This document shows, piece after piece, positions 21,880-33,306 of a stretch of 64,000 bases of DNA. The notes beneath the pieces are model-generated. The model did no database searches and had not been told where the DNA came from. It saw only the letters and a list, made by a program, of their open reading frames with translations. Made by a program: the position numbers and the translations under genes. This DNA is from Blastobasis lacticolella (lineage: Eukaryota; Arthropoda; Insecta; Lepidoptera; Blastobasidae). How positions within the stretch are numbered: position 1 is the first letter of the stretch; each line of letters opens with the position of its first letter. The stretch lies in assembly GCA_905147135.1 (NCBI GenBank), contig LR990060.1, positions 2,744,001 to 2,808,000 of the forward strand, written 5' to 3'.

Positions 21880-22145
21880 GAACAACGAGGGGGACAAAAG
21901 ATCGTCATCCATTTATGGTACATATCCCACCATCTCGTACTAATCGTTTTGCATCCACTTTTCTTATGCGCACTGCAAAGGACTGGAACTCTCTGCCAGA
22001 GTCATTGTCCCCCGATAAGTATAACCTTGGGGTCTTCAAATCTAGAGTGAATAGGTATCTTCTAGGCAGGCATGCTACATCGTCGACCTCATCGTCGCTT
22101 TCCATCAGGTGAGTTGAGGTCAAATGCCAGCCTATTGATAATAAA
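21880..22145 (+). pseudogene. LINE polyprotein C-terminus
   Basis: The frame 21915-22112 reads SRTNRFASTFLMRTAKDWNS, LPESLSPDKYNLGVFKSRVN and RYLLGRHA. This is the standard end of a non-LTR (Jockey/CR1-like) polyprotein: aromatic RTA..WNSLP, then YN...FK..V. No RT core is present. The 3' UTR ends soon after in TTGATAATAAATTAAAG. Confidence 0.75.
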
Positions 22146-22894
22146 TTAAAGATCCACTAGTATTATAGTAAAGAATAGCCAAAAAAGCCCACCCGAAGCC
22201 GGGGCGGGTGGCTAGTAATTACATAAATGGAAAAAATATTGCAAGTAAACTTTTTCTTTCTCTCCGTGAATTAGCTGTCGACGTGAAAAATAATATTTTA
22301 GAGCCTTAGGGATCCCTGGGTGGTATCTGGGGCCCTATTTTTAAAACTGCTCGCGTCCACACGAGCGCTCGCCTTCGAATGCTTGTCTTTTCTATCCCTA
22401 GCAACTTACCACGAGTGGGGAAGAGATAAGGAGCGCACGCAAGCGCTCGCGTGGTAGCGAACGGTTTTAAATATAGTAAGTAATAAGGCCCCTGCCGGTC
22501 TAGCCATCTTTGACAGCTTCGCTTGCGTGATGAGTGTATGGTAGAAAATTTACAGCTCGAAGTTCGACTATTTCTACCAACATCTACATTGACTCTGATT
22601 GCATAGGATCATCCGCCAATCCGCCTCCTTTGTACGCCGAAAGTACGTGAATTGTCTATGGATAAAGAATTTCTACCACAAACAGCTTATGTCAGATAAC
22701 GTTAGCTTATGTCAAATTCCATACATTTTTTCTACCACAAACGATGGTAGATTAACGAAACCTCTTGGCTAAGGCCGCTGGAGTCTCTGAGTCTGCCTAA
22801 GCAGTTCGCCTGGATGATCCTAATATTTGCAGCCGCTGGACATTACATCTAATGTTGGAGATAGGCCTCCCCCGTTATCTTATACGTAAACTAG
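22146..22894. other. No gene; inverted repeat at 22329-22494
   Basis: GGGGCCCTATTTTTAAAACTGCTCGCG at the left is mirrored by CGAACGGTTTTAAATAT..AAGGCCCC at the right, with an inner GC-rich inverted pair (AGCGCTCGC). This is probably a MITE related to family M2. Confidence 0.55.
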
Positions 22895-23085
22895 CTATCC
22901 CGGCGACAGTTCGTTCGCGTGGCCTCGTAGCTCTACTATGTACCTGCTGTATCCCTACCTACTCTTTTGTTCATGGCTATAAACCTTCCTCTTACCACTC
23001 ATAATCACTTAGTAGTTTAAAAGATCTTATCGTACATAGATACAGACGGCGGGAAGCAACTTTGTTTTATTCTATGTAAAGTTAT
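22895..23085 (+). repeat. Dispersed repeat family G, copy 2
   Basis: CCGGCGACAGTTCGTTCGCG, GGCTATAAACCTTCCTCTTA, GTAGTTTAAAAGATCTTA and ACTTTGTTTTATTCTATGTA match the copy at 51301-51490. Confidence 0.65.
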
Positions 23086-23094
23086 ACTTTTTTT

Positions 23095-23410
23095 ATACCA
23101 ACTACTCAGTAACAGACGAGTAAACAGCCCAAAGAAATTGAACAGTAAGTGGTAGGTAACTGTCGCGGAGAACATCTACGATTCATGCATTTGGGGTTCA
23201 TGTACTTAGCAAAAATGCAGAACCGCAGGCACGAGTGCTTTGTCACTGTGAGGACACTTTTATTTTTATTTAGGCATGAAGTTTACATATACAGCTATAC
23301 ACATATACTAAGATGTAAACAGCATTTAACATATTAATAGGTAAAGTAAAGGATGGTTTTTCCTAAGATTATACGCTTTTTGATTGTAATTGCGCTGGCT
23401 ACTTTATCCT
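23095..23410 (+). repeat. Dispersed repeat family C, copy 4, interrupted
   Basis: The repeat stops after GTCACTGTGAGGAC at about 23258. It resumes at about 23385 with TTGTAATTGCG.TGGCTACTTTATCC. About 125 bp of AT-rich sequence lies between, apparently a later insertion. Confidence 0.62.
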
Positions 23411-24616
23411 TCAAACTTCTGAGAGCTGAGGTTTTGGCTAATACTTTTAAATGAACGAACTCAAAGTAATCATGAAATAAAACTAAATCTGCAGAACCCA
23501 TTTGCAACAAAATCAGTATACACTTCTCGACTTTTTTTACTTAATTTTGTTCCCATTCACTGTTGGAAAGTTGGTAATCAAATTCACGAGTTTTATATTG
23601 GATAACGCCTACTGAATTGGAACTTAGGTGTCGGCCGGTAACATTGCTTAGGGAATTTTAGCAGGCGTTGTCTTTTTCCGATGGAAGAATTTTTAATTTT
23701 CTCTGTCGACGTAGAGTGGTTTGTTTACTCCAAGGGTTTTTTATGAATATATATTGCTATTTCTTGTGGTTGAACTTAAAATAAAACAAGTTCTCAATGA
23801 TAAATAGTTTTTCATAGCAAGTTTTTATCGAGCATTCTCTGTGATCAGTTAAGACTAATCAAACGAGCCCAAACTAGATGGGTTTACCATGCATAGGTTA
23901 GGAATTCTTATGGCCACTTTCACCCCCATCAGCTTGATGGTATCATAATAGCATGGTATCATAGTAGCATTGTCACCGTTTGGTTACATAAGTAATATTA
24001 TAGGAAACCGAGATATGAGTCAAATTTTACTTGGATAATGTTGCTACGCACAAACATGGAGGCATGTGAAAGTAAATAAAAACGTGTATTAAGCACAATA
24101 CATGTTCATCTGTTCATGTTGTTTAAATGTGTTGTGGTCAACATGTGTTCACATGTTAACAGGGGAACATTACGAGAGGGCTGAGTGTAAGTTTTGCTTC
24201 TATTTTACTTTACTGTCACGTTTGGGCTTACGTTGAAATTAGTATGAAAAAATATAGAGCGCTGTCTAGTGGTAAGTAAATTAAGTATTTTATTTATTTA
24301 TCATTTATTGCGCACAATAAATAGTATACAAAATTGACATACAGAAAAAATCACAACAGGTACAGCTTCAGCAGGTTTTTTCCTCATGCTAATCTCTTGA
24401 GTTAACGCAATCGCAATAATAAAGATAAAACGAAGTAAAACTTGCACTAAGCCCTCGGATTGAACCATGGTTACACTTTCAATCGCCTGAATGTGCAGGT
24501 TTATTCACGATGTATTCTCTTACTGTAAGATCATTGGTTTCAATCAATTACGTGACCATTTAGTCCATATTGTCATATAAATAAGCATATGGTCAGGTTG
24601 TCAACTAATTTCTTGA
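23411..24616. other. No gene; possible LINE tail at 24290-24420
   Basis: No coding or RNA feature is supported. On the minus strand 24290-24420 ends in a polyadenylation-like GCGCAATAAATG.. and (ATAAA)n, resembling a LINE 3' end. Confidence 0.45.
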
Positions 24617-24620
24617 ATGA

Positions 24621-24690
24621 CCGGGGTCCGCCTACTACGTACTGGGGCTCGAACCCGGTACCAATTACGCCACCGACGCTCCTCGTGGTT
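24621..24690 (-). mobile_element. Truncated tRNA-derived SINE head
   Basis: On the minus strand a TGGCGTAATTGG A box is followed almost immediately by a GGTTCGAGCCCC B box. The anticodon-arm region is missing, so it cannot be a tRNA gene. Confidence 0.55.
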
Positions 24691-24716
24691 TATATTATTT
24701 CCGTTATTCAATTATT

Positions 24717-24905
24717 GCGGGCCACCTGATGGAAAGTGGTCACCACTGCCTATAGACATTAGCAACACCGAGACTATCGCCAATGCGTTGCCCACCTCTA
24801 TAACACGTTACTCTGGCAGCAAAAAGGCAAATATCCCTCCACTGCCAAAGCCACGGTTCCCCAAATTCCCACCCCATGGAGCTCTGGAAACCTTACTCAC
24901 TTGAT
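24717..24905 (+). repeat. Dispersed repeat family D, copy 2
   Basis: CTGATGGAAAGTGGTCACCA, ATCGCCAATGCGTTGCCCAC, CTCTGGCAGCAAAAAGGCAA and CCATGGAGCTCTGGA follow the order of the target-site-bounded copy at 46713-46935. Confidence 0.7.
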
Positions 24906-25172
24906 AGTCCTAGAAATGTGCTGCTCTTTAATCTTTTTTAAGAATTACATGGTACACTCGTGGGGTATTTTGTTAGGTAATTTCATTATTTACACATTAT
25001 CGTGCAGTTTCACATTTTATGTAATAACGAGTTACTTCCTACATCAATCCTTTCCACTCTGCAATAAAGTTCAAAATCCAATCCCGATCAAAACTTTATT
25101 ACGTTTCTCGAATAAAATAGTACTAAATCTCAACACACGTCCCTCAATAACTTGAAACCGATAAATTCGATA

Positions 25173-26507
25173 ATGCACTTATATTTTGTATTTCCACTGT
25201 TCATAGGTGGCGTCAAATCTTCAAGTGAATGCTGCAAAGGGAAATATTCAAAGCCCTTGAATTCTCAGTCTATACTTAATTTCATTGCGAATTTAACCAT
25301 AAACAATTCAACTTTGGATCAATTTAGAAGAGCAGCAAAAAACGGTACTGGATATCGTAAGCACAACGAAGAAGAAAACGTAGACGATGTAAATTTAAAT
25401 TTCAGCAGTCTGGTCAAGAAATATGGATTCCCATACGAGGAACACATTGTTACTACTGAAGATGGATATATACTCACTGTACAAAGGATACCACTTAATG
25501 GAGTACCAGTATTGTTTCTACATCCTCTCCTGGGTAGTGCTGACGATTATGTGACACCGGGACCAGATCATTCCCTCGCTTACGATGTATCGAGAGCTGG
25601 ATACGATGTCTGGTTCGGAAACTGTAGAGGCAACAAGTATTCCAGAAACCATAAAAATCTCTCCGCAACTTGTGCCGATTTTTGGGATTTCACTTACTAT
25701 GAAATGGGTATGCACGACTTGCCAGCGATGGTTGAGTACATCCTCTCCAAAACTGGACATTCAAGGCTAGCATTAGTCGGACATTCACAAGGATCAACAG
25801 TGGCCTTTGTTATGCTGTCAGAGAGGCCTGAATACAATAAAAAGGTGTCGCTGGTCGCAGCCCTCGCACCTGTAACCTTTTTAGGTAATTTAACAAATCC
25901 TCTAGTAAAAACAATGGCTGCAAGTATAGATGTCTTGGAGGATGTGACTAGCGAAATGGATTTGTACGAGGTTTTCTCTAACGATGCGCTCTTTAGGACG
26001 TTAAAGGATGGTCTATGTGGGGATAACTGTCCAGTAACCAAATTTTTGTGCAGTCATCTTATCTACGCTCTAGACTTAGCCAAGGAGTTGAATACTAAAA
26101 ATTTGCCTGTGATACTCTCTCACTTACAGTCTGGTACGTCGACTAAGATGATTAAACATTACCTTCAAGGCGTACAATCGTCGAAGTATCGCAAATATGA
26201 TTATGGGAAAGAGACCAACTTGGAGGTGTATGAGACAGTTGAGCCTCCAGGATTCAAAATGAAGAACATTTATGCACCGGTCAGTCTGTTTTATAGTGAT
26301 GTTGACAGTATAGCGAATGCGAAAGACGTCTTGGCGCTAGCCCGGTCGATGAAGAGTCCAATCTATGAGGAAGTGACTGGCTATGGACATTTGGACTTCA
26401 TTTTCGGGGAAACGGTGAAGGATCGCGTAAATGACGTAGTAGTGGAATTGTTGAAATTGTATACGGGTATGGTGATTGATTTTAGTCATGAGAAATATAT
26501 TTATTGA
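25173..26507 (+). CDS. Secreted or lysosomal acid lipase (AB-hydrolase family)
   Basis: A single-exon 444-codon gene for an acid lipase of the lysosomal acid lipase / lipase 3 group, which hydrolyses neutral lipid esters. The reading frame extends 7 codons upstream, but only with TTG, so the first ATG at 25173 is taken as the start. It gives a hydrophobic N-terminus (MHLYFVFPLFIGGVKSS) that fits a signal peptide. The lipase N-terminal motif (KYGFPYEEHIVTTEDGYIL) is at residues 83-101. The nucleophile elbow GHSQG has Ser205. The likely Asp is 378 in SDVDSIAN, and His406 is in GHLDFIFG. The length is slightly above the usual 400 or so because of an N-terminal extension. The oxyanion-region motif, usually HGLL, reads HPLL (117-120). 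Several N-x-S/T sites are present. Introns are absent, which is unusual for this family in insects. No nearby gene shares its function. Confidence 0.93.
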   Translation: MHLYFVFPLFIGGVKSSSECCKGKYSKPLNSQSILNFIANLTINNSTLDQFRRAAKNGTGYRKHNEEENVDDVNLNFSSLVKKYGFPYEEHIVTTEDGYILTVQRIPLNGVPVLFLHPLLGSADDYVTPGPDHSLAYDVSRAGYDVWFGNCRGNKYSRNHKNLSATCADFWDFTYYEMGMHDLPAMVEYILSKTGHSRLALVGHSQGSTVAFVMLSERPEYNKKVSLVAALAPVTFLGNLTNPLVKTMAASIDVLEDVTSEMDLYEVFSNDALFRTLKDGLCGDNCPVTKFLCSHLIYALDLAKELNTKNLPVILSHLQSGTSTKMIKHYLQGVQSSKYRKYDYGKETNLEVYETVEPPGFKMKNIYAPVSLFYSDVDSIANAKDVLALARSMKSPIYEEVTGYGHLDFIFGETVKDRVNDVVVELLKLYTGMVIDFSHEKYIY

Positions 26508-27529
26508 AATTATACGAGTGTGTGGAAAAATTATTCAACTGTTGTGCATGTTAAGCAAAGCAGGAGAAACGCAAGCAAAGAATTCGTGGGTTTGTAAGTA
26601 AAGAAATTAATTCCGTAAAAAATTGCGGACGTAAAGAAGTTTAATTACATTGTTTCACTAAACAGCTTCTTCAAACACATAATAATTATTTGTTTTGTAT
26701 TTCCGTTCTTTGTTTAGATGAAAGAACAAAAGGTGGTTTAATTAACAACTCAGGACTCAGTTATGACCGATTATCAACTATATAGGTAATATATTTAAGC
26801 AAATCAACTAAAGTGACAAATGACTGCACATTAACAAGCATTTTTTTAGATTTCAAATTTCTTCTTCTTCTTATCGAGTCGATGGACTGAACTCTAACTT
26901 ACACTTTATTCGCCCAGTATTCGGCGACGCATACAGCGTTTAATCTGGCGTTTGATTTTAGATTTGATTACGTGCTACACAACAGAATTCATTCTTTCAG
27001 TTCAAGATTGTCCTCTCTTACAGTTTAGGGAAACGATAAACACGAAGTCACAACACAAAGTCACTACACATATTATCGGGTTTGTTACCACGAAATATCC
27101 AAGTAAAAACAATACTAACCGCAGTAATAAACCTGATAACATGTGTAGTGAATAACCACGAATGTCTTAAATCCCAACAAAAAGTGTTAAAAAAGCGATA
27201 ATTAATTGTACAAATTCGCGAAACGTCATACAATCTCTTGCTAGTGGTTTACGTTTTTGGTTTTATGCTTGGAAAAATATAAGATCAAGGCATTTAAAAA
27301 GGCTACATTAGCGTGATTGATATTCGTAATAATTTGTCGCAAGCTTATGTGCAGCGTCGCTGTTGTTGACATTGACATGACAATTCAAAATGGCGTCACT
27401 TAGTTCTAATATTGGCCACCTGATCAGATAAGTTTGTGGCACTCTAATATAAAACGTAGTATGAAACGCTATTGTGGCCTATATACAAAGTCAAGGCTAT
27501 CATCACAGCCCATAAAAATCCACTGCAGA
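26508..27529. other. Lipase 3' flank; no further gene
   Basis: No AATAAA is seen close downstream of the lipase stop. A 91-bp near-perfect inverted repeat lies at 27061-27151 (TCACTACACAT.TTATC.GGTTT on both arms), probably a tiny MITE. Confidence 0.5.
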
Positions 27530-27730
27530 ACTTAGGGCCTTTCCCACGAAACGAAATTGCCATTGGAGATCACAGTGTTATAAATATAACAATGGAAAAC
27601 GCTGCTGTCCGTTTTCCAGCCTACGGAGACTCTAGATCTTTTGCCTCGAAAACATTAGTCGCTTTGTACGACACCCATGAGTGTAAGAGGTTGGTGCTAT
27701 TCTACTCTGCCGGACACCACATGGACAAGG
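27530..27730 (-). mobile_element. Family B repeat, minus strand
   Basis: GCCATTGGAGATCACAGTG, CCAGCCTACGGAGACTCTAG, TCGCTTTGTACGACACCCAT and GCCGGACACCACATGG match the inverse of 46026-46292. The 3' end is truncated. Confidence 0.75.
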
Positions 27731-29849
27731 CTACTCCCACAGAAATTTCCACTGGAAATGAAAACGCTAGTTCCCATAAACACGGAAAAGTGAAACCGTT
27801 ACTCGAAGTTCGAATTAAGTAAGTAAAACACCAAGTAATTGAAGGAAACAACCCGTTATTTGCTTCGCAAGCAGACTCCAACCAAAATAACAGACTCAAT
27901 ATCAACAAATAAATACGAAAACTCTCCAGAGTCTATTAAACAAATTGTGGAACATCAAAACGTGCTTAATAGGATGAACAATAACTGGAGCCCTACCACG
28001 GAATTGCGAAGGGAACTCGATGAAATTATGGATAATAAAACTTCATTACATTGTCTGTAAGAAAATTTCATCATCATCTTCGTCATCATTAGTCTTTTGG
28101 AATCTACTGTTGATACCTCTCGACATGTCTTTTAAAAAATACCTAATTATAGTGCAGAGGGAAAAAGACAAAGTAGAAGGAAGGAAGGACGAGGGCGGTG
28201 ATGACGGTGAGATTAGTAGATGGTTTGTTACCGAAACAAAGGGAGCAGGGCATACAACTCGATACAAATGACTCAATGTTATACAAAAAGCTAATTCATT
28301 AAGATAACCAAGGCCACCAAATTTGACAACAGCAGTGGTTATGGAGGGCTATTAGACAACCCAAAAGCCCCCTTTTGGACGTGTTATATGCACTATAAAA
28401 AAAGAAACAAAATATAGATTGTGACTTCAACTGTGAATAGGCTCCTTCGATGTCTCTATGTCCAATTTCTTTGACCCAAAGTGGCCCTCAGTCCATTAGA
28501 ATGGCGAATCGGCATGCTCATAGCTTGTAATCGCCATATATAATGCCACAAACTTTTCTGTCGCAGTGGTCAAAGCTGGAACTAAGCGTTGCCATTTCAA
28601 AATAGCATGTCAATTCCGAACAGCGACGCTGTCACAGAGTCAGCTAAGTTTGTTACACTATAAATTGAACCATAAGCCCACAGGCGGATACTATACCCTT
28701 GATATTTATCACGATACGTATCATTGATACGGATCATGGGTTTCTGATTTTCTGGAAATTCTGTGATCCGTAACACGGTCTATGAGTCCTACACATTCGA
28801 TAAATATCATGATCCAGGGTCGCAATCACGACAAATATCGAGTGTCTGGCATACACCATTGAGAAGATAATGATGTCTGTACATAGGGCCTGTCCTCCAT
28901 ACGGTGTAAGGAGTTTCTTTTGTCATTGATCTTAGTTAAAGAAATTGGACATAGGTAGACAATATCTTTGACCGTAGTAGTGGACCGCTGAAAACAAACA
29001 AATAAACAATCGTACTAAGTCAGTCGTAAATCCATCAGATCCACTGGAAATGCGAAGCAATTTTACAGGGTAATTAAAAATTTTAATTGTAAATGTAATT
29101 TCTCAATAGCTCCCGTTAGTAATGGTATTTAAAATATTGTGATTGGTTGTAAAATTGCTTTATTAACAAGGCTGGCTGGCGAGGATTTATTTTATTCATT
29201 GACTGGCTCGGCTTCCAGGTTTGCGCAATGTTTATTTATATTTACTAGCGACCAAGGGTCTATTCTCTATTCTCACGAAATTTTCACTAGCCACAAATCT
29301 GTATTATAGCGTTACAGAAATTGATCTTTGAAAATATACGACTGTCGAAGATACTGAAGAAAATATTTTAGGTAGCAATAGAGATTTCAATGTCATTATT
29401 ATTGGAGATAATACAAAAAATGTCGAATTCGAGATGTCATAGCGACAGAATTAGGCCCCTGTTCCTGCTTTGCACTGGTATTTTCGGCTTTACTCTACTA
29501 TAATATGCATGTGTTACCTGTAGTACAGGTAAAGCATATACACCTTCCAGAAGAAACTCTCTTACTGACTGTGAAAACTGCAAAAAAATCCGTTGTTTAG
29601 TAGGAGTTAGGTACAGGCGATAAAACAAACAGCCCGACGCGGAAAGCGACTTTATGCTATACTAAGGATTCAATAACAATCTAGAGCAATTAACAAATTT
29701 AAATAAACACAGCTAACAAAAATAACGCCGCAGTGAAACTTCTAAAGCATTTCTTTTTTCAGAAGTTCTTTTTCAGCATCCTAAACGTTTAAATACTCGA
29801 TAAAACATGAAACGTAATGAATGTATAGAGACATATCGGTATAGCTGTA
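27731..29849. other. No recognised gene or repeat
   Basis: Several short frames (27839-28060, 28020-28271 and others) lack any family resemblance. The stretch is one of the few in the window that does not match other parts of it, apart from short inverted motifs near 28700-28860 (ATAAATATC / GATATTTAT). Confidence 0.45.
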
Positions 29850-31052
29850 GGTATAGCCATTACGTCCGGTGTTCCCCAGGGATCTCATTTGGGTCCTCTT
29901 TTCTACAATGCGTACATATATGATATAGGTAACTGTCTCAACTTCGCACATAACTTGCTTTATGCTGACGACAAAAAAGTCTTCCTTTTCATACAATCAT
30001 TTTCTGATTGCGAGCGATTACAGGAAGATCTAAACAGTTTAAACAATTACTACAAATATAACTGTCAGCATAAGCAAATGTCAATTTATAAGTTTTACTC
30101 GGAAATCGAAATCAATTAAATATAGTTACTCACTGAACGACGTCACATTGGAAAGGGTTGATTTTGTGCGAGACCTGGGTGTCTGGCAAGATTCCAAAAT
30201 GTCTTTCAATGCGCACATTAATTATGCAGCGGAAAAATCATTTCATAATCTCAGCTTTGTATTGCGCACATGTAAAGCATTCAAAGGCACAGAGAGCCTG
30301 AAAATTGTGTATTTCGCCTACGTGAGAAGTATTTTGGAGTATGCCAGCTCTATTTGGTCTCCTGTGTACGCAAACCACAAGGGTAAAATTGAACGAATAC
30401 AAAAAAAGTTCCTAAGGCACCTGAATTTCAAATTGGGACAAATTGGACTTATCTCGTATGAGGGTAGCTGCAATATGCACCACTTTTTGACTCTTGAGGA
30501 GCGCCGTAATGTTCTAGACATGGGATTTCTCCACGATATTGTAAGTGGACGTCTCGATTGTCCAGAGCTTCTGTCACATGTCTTACTGCAGGTGCAGGTC
30601 ACGCAGGACTAGAAATACTACCCTGTTTCACGTTCCATTCCACGCAACCAATTACGGTAGAAGTTCGGTACTGAGAATATTTGATATTTATAATAAATCT
30701 TTTTCTTTAGTGGATCCTTTCTCTAACTCCAAAGATAAATTTAAAACTAACGTGAAGTCGATACTTTCGAACGAACCCCCTTGATTGCTTCTTGTTCCGC
30801 CATCTTCTCCCATAATACATACATGTTTTGTAGCCTAACGTATATTATGTTAAATTAAAGGTTTAACACTTTTATTATATAAGGTTTTTTAAAAATGTGT
30901 GTTTATTAATAAGCTTTTTTAACATTACTGCACATATTAACATGTAATCTGTGGATAACTGTTATTGGCCCAGTTTTTAATTGTATATGAGATATGTATT
31001 TATGATTTAGTTGGTTGTTGTCATTCTAATGAATAAATAAATAAATAAATAG
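29850..31052 (+). pseudogene. Jockey-like non-LTR reverse transcriptase remnant
   Basis: A 5'-truncated LINE beginning inside the RT domain. TSGVPQGSHLGPLFYN and the LLYADDKKVF catalytic motif are in the frame of 29889-30119. A frameshift near 30062-30080 moves the continuation (RVDFVRDLGVWQDSKMSFNAHI.., LKIVYFAYVRSILEYASSIW) into the frame of 30148-30612. A second shift near 30590-30612 moves the C-terminus (FHATNYGRSSVLRIFDIYNK) into the frame ending at 30783. A short 3' UTR ends in (AAAT)n at 31028-31052. Endonuclease, gag and the RT fingers are missing. It is non-functional. Confidence 0.9.
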
Positions 31053-31609
31053 GTAGGTAGGAACCTACTGTTTAAACAGATGGTTAGCTACTAAATTCGT
31101 GTAAAACGATCTAGGATTGTATCTTAAGTCGACTAACACCCGGTTTCTAAAACGCAAATTACGAAAACCACAGTCGAAGGATGCAAGAGAAACCAAAAAT
31201 TGACTTAATAAAATATTTAATCACTTTTTTTTAATTTACATTTTATAATTAACTAAATTCCTACTAACTAACTTAACTAACGTGACAGTTGGTATGTAAG
31301 ATCAAAAAGTGACGTGCTTATTCTAGGCGGCTGGGCCGTTGCCCCGCACATTGTGCTGTCCATGCATCACGTGCTGGTCAAACTCCACAGGTAGACTGCT
31401 GACTCAATGCCCTAGTTTTAGGAGATCGACGCAGTGACGCAGATGAGCGCTTCCGTAGGTATGTGGTATCGTAACACGCATGTCAACGAAAAAATTACGT
31501 AACATTTTGTTAATCTCTGATTAAATACAGTTTGGGTTTCTGAAAAGGCCAATTTGGTAACAGTCTGTCATTGCAAAAGGCAAATCTGGAATTAATTTTG
31601 AATTTGTTA
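31053..31609. other. No gene
   Basis: No coding or RNA feature is seen before the first L-class 5S spacer sequence begins at about 31610. Confidence 0.5.
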
Positions 31610-32080
31610 AGTAAGTAAATACTCCCCGCCTGCTTTCAAGTTTAAACTAACGTTTCTACTTTATACACCTATTTCCTTACACCATTCAGCTTGTTTCTAA
31701 CTTTTTTGTTATTTATAGCAGGGTTTTTAGTTTTTGTACCAATTTTTTATATTCCGCTTTTTATATTTATGATCGGTACCGTAATAGCGTAAGCGAGAAT
31801 GGTATATATATGTATAATGGTAATGGAACTTTAAATCATTATAGATACTAAACGGTCATTCTACGTTTAAAATGGTAAAAGAAACCTAAATATGGTTTTG
31901 CAATACCTATTCAACGATACCCCACATGCCATAGTAAATCAACATTCGTTTTTTTAATTTTCACAAAATGGCGGCTGGTAGTCGCTATATTAAATTTTGG
32001 TTAACTCTCACACTCGCAACTAGAGATGAAACGGATATCCGGTTACTATCCGGTATTTGCCTATCCGGCGATAATTTACT

Positions 32081-32190
32081 ATCCGGCCGGATACCGGATA
32101 GTGCGTTAATATCCGGCCGGATACCGGATAGTGCGTTAATATCCGGCCGGATACCGGATAGTGCGTTAATATCCGGCCGGATACCGGATA
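32081..32190 (+). repeat. 30-bp tandem repeat inside the hAT-like element
   Basis: Three full units and a two-thirds unit of ATCCGGCCGGATACCGGATA plus GTGCGTTAAT, with no differences between units. The second hAT-like copy has only 1.7 units at 43948-43997. Confidence 0.92.
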
Positions 32191-32663
32191 GCAAAAAATG
32201 TATGAAAAGTACATATAATGATTTTTTTCATAGGAAAAAAGTAAACCCAAAAATTATAAATATTTATTTATCAAAGCCCTGTTGATTAGATACCTGCCCG
32301 TAGTTCATTTAGTAGGTAGGTTAGAAAAAAATATTTTTTTGCAATGTTAATCAATCATAAGTAAATCTAAAAATTATTAAAATACATTGAGAGGAATGCA
32401 TGAAAATGCATGCGGTTTCGTGTTTCTTCTTATGCGAGCTTAAGAGGATATTTTACTACACTCTGGTCCACGAGTCTGGGGCTAATTGCCCGTGTTTCTC
32501 GAGGGTACCGCCCAAGGTCGGAAGAATTGTTCAGAATAAAGTTCAAATTATTTGTATTGAACGAAGACTTGACATCACGTAAACACGTGCAGTTGTCTAA
32601 TTTCCCACCCACACTCATAGCTTGCACAGACTTGTTCAGAAATTATGTATTGCCAATTATCTG

Positions 32664-32905
32664 TGGTGTGTGGTGCCGCCACCTCAAAGAATTGCACCAC
32701 CCCATCTCTTCCCGTGGGTTTCGTAAGAGGCGACTAAGGGAAAAATCCGAAAGATGGGCAGCAGCATCTTTCTGGGTAGATTTACATCAACTGCACTGCG
32801 ATCTCCAACCCGCCTGCCCAGCGTGGGGATTATGGCAATGACCTCCCCTTTCGTGGGAGAGGCCCGAAGTCCTGCAGTGGATTGTTATGGGCTGTGATGA
32901 TGAAA
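32664..32905 (+). mobile_element. Family B repeat nested in the hAT-like element
   Basis: It starts TGGTGTGTGGTGCCGCCACC and ends GGGCTGTGATGATGAA, with a short duplication TATCTG on each side. It belongs to the subfamily with CATCTCTTCCCGTGGG and GATTTACATCAACTGCAC, like the copies at 36274 and 58438. Confidence 0.8.
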
Positions 32906-33188
32906 TATCTGGCCGACGGATATCCGGATATCCGGCTTTGGGGTGGCCGGATATCCGGCCAAAAATCTATCCGTTTCATCTCTACTCGCAACTTTAAAAC
33001 AAATCGATAGAAGCAAGAACTATCAAAATCGGCCCGAGCCTTTGGTCTCTAGAGTGCCACAAAGGTACATACATAGGCTGTTAAACACATTACCCTTCTT
33101 TGCGTCGCACAACAGGTTAAAATTCGTTAAAAAAATTTAGATGAAGTTTAAGGTTAGGTGTTAAAATATATGAAAAAAATAGCAAAAA

Positions 33189-33306
33189 GCCAACGGCACG
33201 CGGTGTTCCCAGGCGGTCACCCATCCAAGTACTGAACGCGCCCGATGTTGCTTAACTTCGGTGATCGGACGAGAACCGGTGTATTCAACATGGTATGGAC
33301 GTTGGC
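33189..33306 (-). rRNA. 5S ribosomal RNA, copy 1
   Basis: A 118-nt 5S gene. On the minus strand it runs GCCAACGTCC..CCGTTGGC, with terminal stem pairing, box A GAAGTTAAGC and box C TTGGATGGGTGACC. A TATA-like TATAAA lies at -21 to -16 and a T5 terminator follows directly. Nucleotide 24 is U. This copy starts the cleanest tandem block. Confidence 0.97.

Larger units (their letters stand above)
32021..32984. mobile_element. hAT-like non-autonomous transposon, copy 1
   Basis: Ends TAGAGATGAAACGGATATCC and its complement (..TATCCGTTTCATCTCTA) are bounded by an 8-bp target duplication CTCGCAAC at 32013-32020 and 32985-32992. Empty relatives of this site are in L spacers near 39905 and 40709. The T.A.G-type terminus and 8-bp duplication are hallmarks of hAT. 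Subterminal TATCCGG motifs are repeated many times, and a 30-bp unit is tandem at 32081-32190. No transposase frame is present. A family B repeat is nested at 32664-32905. Confidence 0.9.

Noticed and set aside
25152..25172. Upstream lipase start
   Set aside because: The extra seven codons begin with TTG. The ATG at 25173 gives a plausible signal peptide.
31968..32285. Frame with repeated SGRIPDSALI decapeptides
   Set aside because: It is a translation of the 30-bp tandem repeat in the hAT-like element; three frames on both strands are open because of the repeat.
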